From Flavobacteriales bacterium (lineage in GTDB: Bacteria > Bacteroidota > Bacteroidia > Flavobacteriales_D > Parvicellaceae): a stretch of DNA of 64,000 nucleotides. The notes under the pieces were generated by a model. The model was not told the origin of the DNA. It saw only the letters and a program-made list of their open reading frames with translations, and did no database searches. The DNA lies in assembly GCA_020635565.1 (NCBI GenBank), contig JACJZN010000006.1:186001-250000 (forward strand), written 5' to 3'. Position numbers and translations under genes: made by a program. Positions 63,470 through 64,000 of the stretch are shown here, in pieces; the stretch's first letter is position 1, and each line of letters starts with the position of its first letter.

Positions 63470-64000
63470 TGAACCTAGCACCTAATAATATTTGATTCTT
63501 TGACCAAGTACTTGTTACCTGACGCATTGCTCCCAACTCTAAGATAACTTTTTCAGACAATTTGTAGCTACTTCCAAGGTACAGTCGATCTAAGTCAAAA
63601 AAGTTTAGGTGAGAATTCACAGATGACAATTTGGGGTTAGTGAATAGTTCGTTTGAAAATTCCAAGTATAATGTTTTAACCCTGATACGCTTACTGTTTA
63701 ATGGCACTCTAATAATTTGATTTAATCTTATTCTTAAACGAAATGGCTCGCTCTGAATAAACCGTTGTTCCATTCTTATGATAGAACTCAGGTATACCCT
63801 ACCTAAAATAATTGATGGAATTGATACCTCTTGATGAATTCTTAACTCAGGAGTTGTCGTATTATTTGGAGTTGGCATTTTTGATAAAAAGAACGAATTA
63901 ACCATTGAAAATGCAATTTTTCGCTTTGATGTTCTTTTTCGAATACCAAACCCAATAACAAATTGTTGTAAGTCATCTATAACCCTCCAATTTCTGCTAT
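63462..64000 (-). CDS. DUF2490-like outer-membrane protein (5' partial)
   Basis: The frame is open through the window end on the minus strand, so the true start is outside; the first in-window ATG is at 63905. The visible residues include WRVIDDLQQFVIGFGIRKRT, QRFIQSEPFRLRIRLNQIIR, LYLEFSNELFTN, FDLDRLYLGSSYKLSE, and a C-terminal strand NQILLGARFII. This is the DUF2490 beta-barrel pattern. These proteins lie in the outer membrane; the substrate is unknown. It is convergent with the NO-stress operon (overlap 8 bases). Confidence 0.78.
   Translation of the reverse strand, partial: SRNWRVIDDLQQFVIGFGIRKRTSKRKIAFSMVNSFFLSKMPTPNNTTTPELRIHQEVSIPSIILGRVYLSSIIRMEQRFIQSEPFRLRIRLNQIIRVPLNSKRIRVKTLYLEFSNELFTNPKLSSVNSHLNFFDLDRLYLGSSYKLSEKVILELGAMRQVTSTWSKNQILLGARFII

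Overview
The window looks like a chromosome segment of a Bacteroidota bacterium, most likely of the order Flavobacteriales. Evidence: SprB-repeat adhesins with type IX secretion (T9SS) sorting domains of type A and type B, a PorP/SprF partner protein, a YtxJ bacilliredoxin-like protein, promoter -7 boxes of the TAnnTTTG type, many TTG/ATG starts without a strong Shine-Dalgarno, and AT-rich coding DNA. I see no rRNA, tRNA or CRISPR array.

Layout. 1-7.2 kb: a 5'-truncated SprB-like adhesin with its PorP/SprF partner, a YtxJ-like protein, a CotH-family protein and a small outer-membrane barrel. 7.2-17.1 kb: an XRE/S24-type regulator divergent from a five-gene envelope-stress operon (YbjN-like, PspA/IM30, YqiJ/YuaF-like, YqiK flotillin, 1649-residue AAA ATPase). 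17.2-25.6 kb: a DUF559 nuclease gene boxed in by palindromic repeats, a CoA transferase, a 1583-residue T9SS surface protein, a lipoprotein with a SecD-like head domain, and a MAK-family protein of unknown function. 26.7-37.8 kb: a WD40-caspase protein of 1598 residues, lipoproteins, a cluster of very small genes with one broken copy, and a UVR-motif exported protein.

37.85-52.5 kb is a defence island, all on the minus strand: Fic, HsdR, HsdM, HsdS, a small protein with an Rx4H HEPN-like motif, a membrane KAP-type NTPase, McrB and McrC. Tight overlaps (1, 4 and 14 bases) tie the first four genes together. 52.5-56.5 kb holds a lipoprotein and a repeat-rich stretch around a second MAK-family gene. 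56.5-59.4 kb is a cold-shock operon (DEAD-box helicase, small basic protein, CspA) and a fatty acid desaturase. 60-63.5 kb carries 5-FTHF cyclo-ligase and, divergently, a nitrosative-stress operon (Rrf2 regulator, small membrane proteins, group III truncated haemoglobin, Ric di-iron repair protein). The window closes inside a DUF2490-like gene.

The most interesting unexplained signal is a family of about 200-250 base intergenic elements (near 25.9, 54.1, 54.45, 56.2 and 59.6 kb). They keep a set of hairpins and a long-range 11-bp helix in which three neighbouring base pairs change on both sides between copies, so the fold seems to be selected, as for a structured RNA. Most copies sit beside MAK-family genes. 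A second system-like signal is the DUF559 nuclease gene placed between two copies of a REP/BIME-like repeat that is scattered through the window, resembling the logic of REP/RAYT pairs.
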